Shown here one piece after another: positions 19,946 to 32,004 of a DNA stretch of 64,000 bases (its first letter is position 1; each line of letters opens with the position of its first letter). Under the pieces are notes generated by a model. That model searched no databases and was not told where the DNA came from. It saw nothing but the letters and a program-made list of their open reading frames with translations. This DNA comes from Tersicoccus sp. Bi-70. Lineage in GTDB: Bacteria; Actinomycetota; Actinomycetes; Actinomycetales; Micrococcaceae. The stretch covers positions 620,001-684,000 of the forward strand of contig NZ_MIEU01000002.1 of NCBI RefSeq assembly GCF_001968825.1. The letters are read 5' to 3'. A program made the position numbers and the translations under genes.

Positions 19946-21318
19946 CCGACTCCGTCAACGACGCCAGTGCCCTGCCCGCCGGCTCCGGCCGCTATCTCGT
20001 CCGCGGCGCCCGCCTGCTCGGCCGCGACCGCACCGACCTGCTGATCGAGGACGGGGTCATCACCGGGACCGGCACCCCGTCGGCGGCCGGTGCCACCGTC
20101 ATCGACGCCGACGGGCTGGTCGCGCTGCCCGGCTTCGTGGACCTGCACACCCACCTGCGCGAGCCCGGCCGCGAGGACGCCGAGACCGTCCTCACCGGCT
20201 CCCGCGCCGCGGCGGCCGGCGGTTTCACCGCGGTGCACGCCATGGCCAACTCGGACCCGGTGGCGGACACCGCCGGCGTCGTCGAGCAGGTGTTCACGCT
20301 CGGCCGGGACGCCGGCTGGACCGAGGTGCGGCCCGTCGGCGCGGTCACCGTGGGCCTGGGCGGTGCCCGGCTCGCGGAGCTCGGCGCGATGGCCGACTCC
20401 CGTGCCCGGGTCCGGGTGTTCTCCGACGACGGCATGTGCGTGCACGACCCCGTGCTGATGCGCCGGGCCCTCGAGTACGTCAAGGCCTTCGGCGGCGTCG
20501 TCGCCCAGCACGCCCAGGAACCGCGGCTCACGGAGGGCGCCCAGATGAACGAGGGCGCCGTCTCCGCGACCCTCGGGCTGACCGGCTGGCCCGCCGTCGC
20601 GGAGGAGGCGATCATCGCCCGCGACGTGCTGCTCACCGAGCACGTCGGCTCCCGGCTGCACGTGTGTCACGTCTCCACCGCCGGCAGCGTCGAGCTGATC
20701 CGCTGGGCCAAGCAGCGGGGCATCGCCGTCACCGCCGAGGTCACCCCGCACCACCTCATGCTCACCGACGAGGCCGTCACCGGGTACGACCCCGTCTTCA
20801 AGGTCAACCCGCCGCTGCGCACCGCCGAGGACGTGGCCGCGCTGCGGGCGGCGGTCGCCGACGGCACGATCGACGTCATCGGCACCGACCACGCGCCGCA
20901 CCCCGCCCAGGCGAAGGAGTGCGAGTGGGCGGAGGCCGCGATGGGCATGACCGGGCTGGAGACCGCGCTCTCCGTCGTCCAGGAGGCCCTGGTCGAGACC
21001 GGCATGCTGGACTGGGCCGGCGTCGCCCGGATCATGTCCCAGACCCCGGCCCGGATCGGGCAGCTGCCGTGGCAGGGCGGCAGCCTCGTGGTCGGGGAGC
21101 GGGCGAACGTGACCCTCGTCGATCCGGCCGCGCGCCGCGTGATCGATCCGGCCGCGATGGCCACCAAGGGCCGGAACAATCCCTTCGCCGGTCGCGAGCT
21201 GCCCGGCCGGGTGATCGCCACGTTCCTCGCCGGCCACCCGACCGTGCTCGACGGCGAGCTGAACAGCTCGCTGACCAGCCCGTCGACCAGCCCGGCGAGC
21301 GCCGGAGGCACCCGATGA
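19942..21318 (+). CDS. pyrC: Dihydroorotase
   Basis: A 458-residue class I dihydroorotase of the amidohydrolase superfamily that cyclises carbamoyl aspartate. Metal ligands lie in [23 protein letters not shown] and IGTDHAPHP; other signatures are [11 protein letters not shown] and KVNPPLR. GTG 19942 overlaps the pyrB stop and gives a normal N terminus; a longer open frame upstream is a shadow of pyrB. Its stop overlaps the next gene (ATGA). Confidence 0.96.
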   Translation: MTDSVNDASALPAGSGRYLVRGARLLGRDRTDLLIEDGVITGTGTPSAAGATVIDADGLVALPGFVDLHTHLREPGREDAETVLTGSRAAAAGGFTAVHAMANSDPVADTAGVVEQVFTLGRDAGWTEVRPVGAVTVGLGGARLAELGAMADSRARVRVFSDDGMCVHDPVLMRRALEYVKAFGGVVAQHAQEPRLTEGAQMNEGAVSATLGLTGWPAVAEEAIIARDVLLTEHVGSRLHVCHVSTAGSVELIRWAKQRGIAVTAEVTPHHLMLTDEAVTGYDPVFKVNPPLRTAEDVAALRAAVADGTIDVIGTDHAPHPAQAKECEWAEAAMGMTGLETALSVVQEALVETGMLDWAGVARIMSQTPARIGQLPWQGGSLVVGERANVTLVDPAARRVIDPAAMATKGRNNPFAGRELPGRVIATFLAGHPTVLDGELNSSLTSPSTSPASAGGTR

Positions 21319-21947
21319 CCCGCGCCATCGCCGTCATCGCGCTGATCGCGTTGGTGCTCGTCGTCTTCGCCCTGATGCGCCGCGGCTGGCGCGCCCGGCA
21401 GGCCCGGCAGGGCGACCTACCCGCGCCGATGACGACCGCCGATCTGGGCGCGTCGCTGGCCGGGGCGGCGGGCATGTACGTGGTCACGACCAGCGCCGGT
21501 GACTGGCTCGACCGGGTCGCCGTGCACGGCCTCGGCGTGCGCACCGCCGGGGAACTGACCGTCCACCCCGGGGGCGTGCTGATCGCCCGCCGGGGTGCCG
21601 ACGACGTCGTCATCCCCGCCGCCGACCTCGAGTCCGTGACCACCACCTCCGGCATGGCGGGCAAGTTCGTCGAGCGTGACGGACTGCTCGTGCTCACCTG
21701 GCGGCTCGGCCCGCGCCGCGTCGACACCGGCTTCCGCGTCCGTCACGCGGGGGAGCAGACGGCCCTGATCGACGCGCTGCTCACCCTGCCCGGCGTGCGA
21801 CGACGCGAGGCGCCCGGGGGCGTGCCCGACGCCGAGCCGACTGCCGGCGAAGCCGGCTCCAGCGGCACCGCCGGCACCACCCCGGACGCCGACCACCCCA
21901 CCGATCCCACCGACCCCACCAACGGAACCAGGGGACCCTCCGCATGA
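21315..21947 (+). CDS. Membrane-anchored PH-like domain protein of the pyr operon
   Basis: A 210-residue protein: one N-terminal membrane helix (residues 3-21, [18 protein letters not shown]), a basic stretch, then a beta-rich domain of about 120 residues ([14 protein letters not shown] to [21 protein letters not shown]) and a disordered tail with repeated PTD. A gene of this kind lies between pyrC and carA in mycobacteria (Rv1382) and other actinobacteria. Its function is unknown; conserved placement and 4-nt overlaps on both sides imply co-translation with UMP enzymes. Confidence 0.85.
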   Translation: MTRAIAVIALIALVLVVFALMRRGWRARQARQGDLPAPMTTADLGASLAGAAGMYVVTTSAGDWLDRVAVHGLGVRTAGELTVHPGGVLIARRGADDVVIPAADLESVTTTSGMAGKFVERDGLLVLTWRLGPRRVDTGFRVRHAGEQTALIDALLTLPGVRRREAPGGVPDAEPTAGEAGSSGTAGTTPDADHPTDPTDPTNGTRGPSA

Positions 21948-23190
21948 CCACACCCGCCATCCTGATCCTCGAGGACGGGCGCACCTTCCGGGGCCGCTCG
22001 TACGGCGCCGTCGGGCAGGCGCTCGGCGAGGCCGTCTTCGCCACCGGCATGACCGGCTACCAGGAGACCATCACCGACCCGTCCTATGCCGGCCAGCTCG
22101 TGGTGCAGACCGCACCGCACATCGGCAACACCGGCGTCAACGGGCAGGACGCCGAGTCCGTGCGCATCCAGGTCGCCGGCTACATCGTCCGCGACCCGGC
22201 CCGCCGCCCGTCCAACTGGCGCAGCGAGTCCTCCCTCGACGACGAGCTGGTCCGGCAGGGCATCGTCGGCATCGCCGGCATCGACACCCGCGCCCTGACC
22301 CGCCACCTGCGCGACGCCGGCTCGATGCGCGGCGGTATTTTCTCCGGCCCGGCCGCCGAGCGGCCCGTCGCCGAGCTCGCCGCCGCCGTGGCCGAGAGCC
22401 CGCGGATGACCGGCGCCCGCCTGGCCGAGAGCGTCTCGGTCAGCGAGGCCGAGGTCATCGAGCCCGCCGACCACGGCTGGGACGGCCCGGTCCGGTTCAC
22501 CCTCGCCGCCGTCGACCTCGGCATCAAGGCCATGACCCCGCACCGGTTCGCCGAGCGCGGCGTGCGGGTGCACGTACTCCCCGCCACCACCACGTGGGAG
22601 CAGCTGCAGGAGTTGGCCCCGGACGGGGTGTTCTACTCCAACGGCCCCGGCGATCCCGCCACCGCGGACGACCAGGTGGCCCTGCTGCGTCGCGTGCTGG
22701 ACGCCCGGATCCCGTTCTTCGGCATCTGCTTCGGCAACCAGCTGCTCGGCCGGGCGCTCGGCTTCGGCACCTACAAGCTCCGGTTCGGGCACCGCGGCAT
22801 CAACCAGCCGGTGATGGACCGCAGCACCGGCAAGGTCGAGATCACCTCCCAGAACCACGGCTTCGCCGTCGACGCCCCGCTCGACGGGCCCGTGCCCGCT
22901 CCCGCGGGCGACTACGGCCGGGTCGAGGTCAGCCACGTGTGCCTCAACGACGACGTCGTCGAGGGCCTGCGCTGCCTGGACATCCCCGCGTTCTCGGTCC
23001 AGTACCACCCCGAGGCCGCCGCCGGCCCGCACGACGCCGCGTACCTGTTCGACCGGTTCGTGGCGTTGATGGAGGCGTCGAAGGAAGGCCAGGAGGTCAC
23101 CGGCGCCGACACGGCCGACGACCCCGCCCGCACCGGCGACTCGCAACCGGATCTGCCCCACGCCCACGCCACCACGGAGGACTCCCACTG

Positions 23191-23191
<1 letters not shown>
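21944..23191 (+). CDS. carA: Carbamoyl-phosphate synthase small (glutaminase) subunit
   Basis: A 415-residue subunit that hydrolyses glutamine and passes ammonia to CarB. The N-terminal CPSase domain starts [17 protein letters not shown]; the class I glutamine amidotransferase domain has the nucleophile C262 in [12 protein letters not shown] and the His/Glu pair in [16 protein letters not shown] 21944 overlaps the preceding gene (ATGA). About 35 residues after the fold form an Asp/His-rich tail. The stop overlaps carB by 1 nt. Confidence 0.97.
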
Positions 23192-26575
<3,384 letters not shown>

Positions 26576-26583
<8 letters not shown>

Positions 26584-27529
26584 CCCGGTCCCCGGGCCGG
26601 CGTCGCCGCTCATCCCGGAGCCGGTCCCCGAGCCGCTGCCCGGCACGGGTCCGGTTGCGGCCGCCGTGCTGGGCTTCGGTCCGCGACTGCAGCGGGCCAT
26701 GGCACTGCGCGGTCCGCTGTGCGTGGGCATCGACCCCCACCCGGGGTTGCTGAGCGCGTGGGACCTGGACGACGACGCCGCGGGCCTGGAGCGGTTCTCC
26801 CGCACCGTGCTCGAGGCCGCCGCCGGCCGGTGCGCCGCGATCAAGCCCCAGGTGGCCCTGTTCGAGCGGCACGGGTCCGCCGGCCTGGCCGTGCTCGAAC
26901 GGCTGCTCGCGGCCGCCGCGGACGCCGACGTGCTCACCATCGCCGACGCCAAGCGCGGGGACATCGGTTCGACCATGGCCGCGTACGCACAGGCCTGGCT
27001 GGCCGACGGCTCCCCGCTGGCCGCCGACGCGGTGACGCTCTCCCCGTACCTGGGCTTCGAGTCGATGCGCCCGGCCCTGGACCTGGCCGCGGTGACCGGC
27101 CGCGGCGTGTTCGTGCTCGCGCTGACCTCGAACCCGGAGGGCGCCGGCGTCCAGCACGCGGGCGACGACGGGGACGGCGGGTCGGTGGCCGCGCGGATCT
27201 GCGTGGCCGCGGCGGACGAGAACGCCGCCCGCCGGTCCGCCGACGGGTGGGGTCCCGTGGGGCTCGTCGTCGGCGCGACCGTCGGCGCGGAGGCCATCGC
27301 GCGCCTGGGCATCGACCTGACCGCCGTCGCCGGTCCCTTCCTCGTCCCCGGCTACGGGGCGCAGGGTGCGGGCGTCGCCGAGGTCGCCGCCACGTTCGGG
27401 TCCGCCGTCCCGGCGGCCCTGGTGTCCTCCAGCCGTCAGATCCTCGCCGCGGGACCGGACGTCACGGCCGTCCGAGCGGCGGTCGATCGGACCGCCGAGG
27501 ACCTGCGGACGCTGGCCGGACGGCCCTGA
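26576..27529 (+). CDS. pyrF: Orotidine 5'-phosphate decarboxylase (type 2)
   Basis: A 317-residue enzyme making UMP, the last step of the pathway. Substrate and catalytic residues are in [19 protein letters not shown] and [11 protein letters not shown] (D124, K126, D129), and the phosphate loop is [12 protein letters not shown] 26576 follows AGGAG at 26564-26568 and lies 8 nt inside carB. The first ~25 residues are Pro-rich ([10 protein letters not shown]), an unusual lead before the barrel. All de novo UMP genes except pyrD are now accounted for in this operon. Confidence 0.95.
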
Positions 27530-27774
27530 CCGTCGCGCCCGACCGACTCCCGCCGTTCCCGCGCTGACCTGCGGGCACGGTGCTGAGCCTGCTCCTGTTC
27601 TCGGCTGCGAGCGGGGGTTACACTACGTGCACGACGCGACATGGGGGGCCTTCCATCCGTGGACCGGTGCACTCGCGGAACCGGGACACGGAGCTAGTTT
27701 CGACCATTCACCAGGCGCGCCGGTCGGCCCGCGAGGCCGGTCCCGGCGGCCGGGACCGTGTACGGGAGAGAATC
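27530..27774 (+). promoter_or_regulatory. mihF promoter region
   Basis: Two -10 candidates are present: TACACT at 27619-27624 (start near 27631) and TAGTTT at 27695-27700 (start near 27707). A weak hairpin CCCGC/GCGGG at 27558-27575 may end pyrF transcription. No further gene is seen. Confidence 0.4.
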
Positions 27775-28092
27775 GTGGCTCTGAAACCGTTGACCACCGA
27801 CGAGCGGGCGCGTGCCCGGGACAAGGCGACCGCGGCGAGGACCGTGCGGGCCGACGCCAAAACACGACTGAAGACGGGCAACTCCTCGGTCGCCTCCGTG
27901 ATCGACTCCGGGTCCGCCGACGAGGCGATCGGCCGGATGAAGGTCAGCGAGATGCTGGAGTCCCTGCCCGGCGTCGGCAAGAAACGGTCGGCGGCTATCA
28001 TGGCCGAGGTCGGCATCTCGCCGTCCCGTCGCATCCGGGGCCTCGGCGTCCACCAGCGCAAGGCCCTGATCGACTACCTCACCACTCACTAG
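27775..28092 (+). CDS. mihF: Actinobacterial integration host factor (mIHF)
   Basis: A 105-residue nucleoid-associated protein, essential in mycobacteria and also needed for phage L5 integration. The conserved DNA-binding core is MKVSEMLESLPGVGKKRSAAIMAEVGI then RRIRGLGVHQRKAL, an H2TH-type helix-two-turn-helix. GTG 27775 follows GGGAGAG and gives the usual length (VALKPLTTDERA). The longer open frame upstream is not supported. It is 87 nt before gmk, the standard actinobacterial neighbour. Confidence 0.95.
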   Translation: MALKPLTTDERARARDKATAARTVRADAKTRLKTGNSSVASVIDSGSADEAIGRMKVSEMLESLPGVGKKRSAAIMAEVGISPSRRIRGLGVHQRKALIDYLTTH

Positions 28093-28179
28093 GGATCGCC
28101 GGCCGTCGGTGCGGGCGTCCCACGACGCACAGGGCTCCGCCTGCTCCGGTGGCGGCGCCCGGACAAGGGCCCCAGCATC

Positions 28180-28842
28180 GTGAGCGACGACTTCCCGACG
28201 GCGACGAGCACGGAACCGGCGACGCCGGGGACCGACCGGACCGCGGTCCGGGACGAGTACCGCGCGGGGACCGGCGAGGACGGCACGCCACGCCTGACCG
28301 TCCTCGCCGGTCCGACCGCCGTCGGGAAGGGCACCGTCTCCACGTACATCCGGGACCACTTCCCGCAGGTCTGGCTCTCCGTCTCGGCCACCACCCGGGC
28401 ACCGCGGCCCGGCGAGCAGGACGGCGTGCACTACTTCTTCCTCACGCCCGAACGGTTCGACGAGCTGGTCGCCACCGGCCAGATGCTCGAGTGGGCGGTG
28501 GTACACGGCCGGCACCGGTACGGCACGCCACGCCCGGCGGTCGAGGCGGCCATGGCCGAGGGGCGCAGCGTGCTGCTGGAGATCGACCTGCAGGGCGCCC
28601 GGCAGGTGCGCGACGCCATGCCGGAGGCCTCGTTCGTCTTCCTGGCGCCGCCGACGTGGGACGAGATGGTGCGCCGACTGATCGGACGCGGCACGGAGAC
28701 GCCCGAGGAACAGCAGCACCGGCTCGAGACCGCTAGAATGGAGCTCGCTGCAGAACCCGAGTTCGACCACACGGTGGTCAACGACCGGGTCGAGCGGGCC
28801 GCCGCGGAGCTCGTCAGCCTGATGGGGCTGCCCGCCCGCTGA
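28180..28842 (+). CDS. gmk: Guanylate kinase
   Basis: A 220-residue enzyme that phosphorylates GMP to GDP. P-loop [11 protein letters not shown] (near residues 42-52), GMP-binding [21 protein letters not shown] and the lid [17 protein letters not shown] are present. The first ~37 residues are an acidic extension before the fold. GTG 28180 has only a weak AAGGG upstream, so the exact start within this extension is uncertain. An in-frame AGA codon lies within a TAGAAT box near the 3' end. Confidence 0.95.
   Translation: MSDDFPTATSTEPATPGTDRTAVRDEYRAGTGEDGTPRLTVLAGPTAVGKGTVSTYIRDHFPQVWLSVSATTRAPRPGEQDGVHYFFLTPERFDELVATGQMLEWAVVHGRHRYGTPRPAVEAAMAEGRSVLLEIDLQGARQVRDAMPEASFVFLAPPTWDEMVRRLIGRGTETPEEQQHRLETARMELAAEPEFDHTVVNDRVERAAAELVSLMGLPAR
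28734..28739 (+). promoter_or_regulatory. Intragenic -10 box in gmk, possible rpoZ promoter
   Basis: TAGAAT, close to the -10 consensus, lies inside gmk about 200 nt before rpoZ and forces an AGA arginine codon that is rare here. No -35 match is evident. Confidence 0.35.
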
Positions 28843-28939
28843 CCGTCACCTGCCGACCCAGCCCACCGGTTCTGCCCCGCGATCCTCGGCCACCGGCCCA
28901 TCCGGCGGACCGTGACCCCGACACCTGGAGACGAATTCC

Positions 28940-29263
28940 GTGACCACTCACGCCGAAGGCATCATTTCCCCGTCGATCGACTCGCTGCTGGAGACGACCG
29001 ACTCCAAGTACGCGCTCGTCATCTACGGTGCGAAGCGTGCCCGCCAGATCAACGCCTACTACGCGCAGCTGCACGAGGGCCTCTTCGAGTACGTCGGCCC
29101 GCTGGTCGAGACCCGGCTGAACGAGAAGCCGCTGTCCATCGCGCTGCGTGAGATCGACGGGGGCATGCTCGAGCGCAAGGCCGTCGACCCGGAGGCCGTG
29201 CAGGACGCCGCCTCCGCCCTGGACGACGCGGACGTCTTCGGCGACACCCACCCCACCGCGTGA
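28940..29263 (+). CDS. rpoZ: DNA-directed RNA polymerase omega subunit
   Basis: A 107-residue subunit that helps fold and hold beta'. Conserved features are the start ([12 protein letters not shown]), [20 protein letters not shown] and [15 protein letters not shown] 28940 follows CTGGAGA. It is 13 nt before coaBC, in the usual actinobacterial gmk-rpoZ-coaBC-metK order. Confidence 0.96.
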   Translation: MTTHAEGIISPSIDSLLETTDSKYALVIYGAKRARQINAYYAQLHEGLFEYVGPLVETRLNEKPLSIALREIDGGMLERKAVDPEAVQDAASALDDADVFGDTHPTA

Positions 29264-29276
29264 CCCGGGGCGGCGC

Positions 29277-30527
29277 GTGAAGGTCGTCCTCGGCGTCGGC
29301 GGCGGGGTCGCCGCCTACAAGAGCGCCCTGCTGCTGCGACTCTTCACCGAGGAGGGGCACGACGTCACCGTCCTGCCCACCACCGCGTCGCTCAACTTCG
29401 TCGGCGCCGCCACCTGGGAGGCTCTCTCCGGCCGTCCCGCGCCGCGGGACGTCTTCGAGGACGTCGAGCAGGTCAATCACGTCCGCCTCGGGCACGAGGC
29501 GGACCTCGTCGTCGTCGCCCCCGCCACCGCGGACCTGCTCGCCCGGGCCGCCCACGGCCTGGCCGACGACCTGCTGACCAACACGCTGCTGGTCGCCACG
29601 TGTCCGGTGCTGTTCGTGCCCGCGATGCACACCCAGATGTGGCAGCACCCCGCCACGGTGGCCAACGTCGCCACGCTGCGGTCGCGGGGGGCGCACGTCC
29701 TCGATCCGGCCGTGGGCCGGCTGACCGGCTGCGACAGCGGTCCCGGCCGGCTGCCGGACCCGCCCGACATCCACGCCGCCGCTATCGCCCTCGTGGCGCC
29801 CGATTCCACCGAGCGCCCCGTGCCCGCCCGCGATGCTGTGGCCGACGGCGTCCTCTCCGGCCGGCGCGTCCTCATCACCGCCGGGGGCACCCGGGAACCC
29901 CTGGACCCGGTCCGCTACCTCGGCAACCGCTCCAGCGGCAAGCAGGGCGTCGCCCTCGCGTGCGCCGCCCGGGACGCCGGTGCCCACGTCACCCTGATCG
30001 GTGCGAACCTGCAGGTCGAGGCGCCCGACGGCGTCGACCTCGTCACGGTCGAGACCACCGATCAGCTGCACGACGCGGTGCTGGCCGCCACGCCGGACGC
30101 CGACCTCGTCGTGATGGCCGCCGCCGTCGCCGACTTCCGTCCGCGCAGCCTCGCGACCCACAAGATCAAGAAGAGCGACGACGGGACCGACCCCGTCATC
30201 GAACTGACCCGGACGCCGGACATCCTCGCCGAGATCTCCGCGAACCGAGCACGGCCGGGCCAGGTGATCGTCGGATTCGCCGCCGAGACCGGGGACGACA
30301 CGCACACCGCGCTCGAGTTCGCCCGAGCCAAACTGGCCCGCAAGGGGTGCGACGCGCTGGTGCTCAACGAGGTCACCGGTGGCGCCGTGTTCGGGCAGGA
30401 CAGCACCGCCGTCCACGTCGTCACCCCGGACGGGAACACGGCCGAGGCGACCGGTACGAAGGATGATGTCGCCGTGTTCCTCGTGGGCACTTTCGCAAGG
30501 ATCCCAGCCAGTACAGTGGGCAGGTGA
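29277..30527 (+). CDS. coaBC: Phosphopantothenoylcysteine synthetase/decarboxylase
   Basis: A 416-residue bifunctional coenzyme A enzyme. The N-terminal FMN-dependent CoaC half (1 to ~180) has [34 protein letters not shown] and PAMHTQMW; the CoaB half (~190-416) has [23 protein letters not shown] and [10 protein letters not shown]. The PAMH form of the usual PAMN motif appears common in actinobacterial homologues. GTG 29277 is the only start giving a normal Rossmann N terminus. The stop overlaps metK (GTGA). Confidence 0.95.
   Translation: MKVVLGVGGGVAAYKSALLLRLFTEEGHDVTVLPTTASLNFVGAATWEALSGRPAPRDVFEDVEQVNHVRLGHEADLVVVAPATADLLARAAHGLADDLLTNTLLVATCPVLFVPAMHTQMWQHPATVANVATLRSRGAHVLDPAVGRLTGCDSGPGRLPDPPDIHAAAIALVAPDSTERPVPARDAVADGVLSGRRVLITAGGTREPLDPVRYLGNRSSGKQGVALACAARDAGAHVTLIGANLQVEAPDGVDLVTVETTDQLHDAVLAATPDADLVVMAAAVADFRPRSLATHKIKKSDDGTDPVIELTRTPDILAEISANRARPGQVIVGFAAETGDDTHTALEFARAKLARKGCDALVLNEVTGGAVFGQDSTAVHVVTPDGNTAEATGTKDDVAVFLVGTFARIPASTVGR
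30512..30517 (+). promoter_or_regulatory. -10 box for metK inside coaBC, probable leaderless promoter
   Basis: TACAGT ends 6 nt before GTG 30524. It lies in the last codons of coaBC, so metK could be both coupled to coaBC and made from its own leaderless transcript. Confidence 0.5.
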
Positions 30528-31723
30528 CCTCCTCCGATCTGCGCCTGTTCACCTCCGAGTCCGTGACCAACGGGCACCCGGACAAGATCTGCGACCAGAT
30601 CAGCGACTCGATCCTCGACGGCCTGCTCGCCGCCGATCCGGACTCCCGCGTCGCCGTCGAGACCATGGTCACCACGGGCCTCGTGCACGTCGCCGGCGAG
30701 GTGACCACGTCGGGATACGTGGAGATCCCGCGCATCGTGCGCGACACCATCCTGCGCATCGGGTACGACTCCTCCGACAAGGGGTTCGACGGCGCCAACT
30801 GCGGTGTCTCCGTCTCCATCGGCGAGCAGTCCCCGGACATCTCCGGCGGCGTGACCACGTCGCTCGAGGTGCGCGAGGGCCGGGACGTCGACGACCTGGA
30901 CCGGCAGGGCGCCGGCGACCAGGGGCTGATGTTCGGCTATGCCAGCGAGGAGACGCCCGTCCTGATGCCGATGCCGATCTGGCTCGCGCACCGGCTCTCC
31001 GAGCGGCTCACGAACGCGCGCACCAGCGGCGATCTGCCGCAGCTGCGTCCGGACGGCAAGACCCAGGTGACCATCGGATACGACGGGCTGACCCCGGTCT
31101 CCGTCGACACCGTCGTCGTCTCCACCCAGCACGAGGGCGACTACTCCCAGGCGCAGCTGAAGGCGGACATCACCGCCGCGGTCATCGAGCCGGTGCTCGC
31201 CTCGTCCGGGCTGGACGTCTCGGCCACGAAGCACATCATCAACCCCGGCGGCCCGTTCGTGATCGGCGGCCCGGTGGGCGACGCCGGTCTGACCGGCCGC
31301 AAGATCATCGTCGACACCTACGGCGGGATGGCCCGCCACGGCGGCGGCGCGTTCTCCGGCAAGGACCCGTCGAAGGTCGACCGCTCCGCCGCCTACGCCA
31401 TGCGCTGGGTCGCGAAGAACGTCGTGGCCGCCGGACTCGCGGCGCGGGCCGAGATCCAGGTCGCCTACGCGATCGGGCAGGCGCACCCCGTCGGTCTGTA
31501 CGTCGAGACGTTCGGCACCGAGAAGACGGACCCGGACCGGATCACGCGCGCCATCAAGGACGTGTTCGACCTGCGCCCGCTCGCGATCATCCGCGACCTC
31601 GACCTCAAGCGGCCGATCTACGCCCGTACCGCCGCGCACGGCCACTTCGGCCGCGAGGAGCCGGGCTTCACGTGGGAGCTGACCGACCGCGCCGACGCGC
31701 TGCGGAGCGCCGCCGGCCTCTGA
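30524..31723 (+). CDS. metK: S-adenosylmethionine synthetase
   Basis: A 399-residue enzyme forming SAM from methionine and ATP. Hallmarks are [20 protein letters not shown] (ATP and Mg2+), [12 protein letters not shown] (the loop), and [20 protein letters not shown] (the phosphate-binding P-loop). GTG 30524 overlaps the coaBC stop by 4 nt. No SAM riboswitch is seen upstream. Confidence 0.98.
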   Translation: MTSSDLRLFTSESVTNGHPDKICDQISDSILDGLLAADPDSRVAVETMVTTGLVHVAGEVTTSGYVEIPRIVRDTILRIGYDSSDKGFDGANCGVSVSIGEQSPDISGGVTTSLEVREGRDVDDLDRQGAGDQGLMFGYASEETPVLMPMPIWLAHRLSERLTNARTSGDLPQLRPDGKTQVTIGYDGLTPVSVDTVVVSTQHEGDYSQAQLKADITAAVIEPVLASSGLDVSATKHIINPGGPFVIGGPVGDAGLTGRKIIVDTYGGMARHGGGAFSGKDPSKVDRSAAYAMRWVAKNVVAAGLAARAEIQVAYAIGQAHPVGLYVETFGTEKTDPDRITRAIKDVFDLRPLAIIRDLDLKRPIYARTAAHGHFGREEPGFTWELTDRADALRSAAGL

Positions 31724-32004
31724 TCGGCGTGTGGCGGTCGGGTCCGGCGCACCGGACTCGCCAGCGGTTCTGTCGGTGGTCGATGCTGGACTGATCCTGA
31801 TCGGTCCACGCGTCGTTCGACGCCGGGCGTGCGGTGCCGGGCGTGCGGTGTCGGTTCCGGGAGCCGATCGGTCCCGTCGACGTGCATCGGCTGACGACGA
31901 CTGGCTGACGACGACTGGCTGACGACGACACACTGACGCGGCGGTCCGACGACGACCGGTCGCGGACCGCACGGATCGAGGCGGCGCACAGGAAGGAGCA
32001 TTCG
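31724..32004 (+). repeat. metK-priA spacer with two sets of 14-bp tandem repeats
   Basis: Two adjacent copies of GCCGGGCGTGCGGT lie at 31822-31835 and 31836-31849; three copies of GGCTGACGACGACT (last base changed in the third) lie at 31889-31902, 31903-31916 and 31917-31930. Both families have a 14-bp unit but unrelated sequence. The spacer has no convincing gene; a short open frame at 31731-31922 is only repeat-encoded. AAGGAGC near 31993 serves priA. Confidence 0.8.

Noticed and set aside
31731-31922. Small ORF in the metK-priA spacer
   Set aside because: Its sequence follows the tandem repeats and it has no start signal or resemblance to a protein family.
31822-31930. CRISPR-like repeats in the metK-priA spacer
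   Set aside because: Units are 14 bp and directly abutting, with no spacers and no cas genes.
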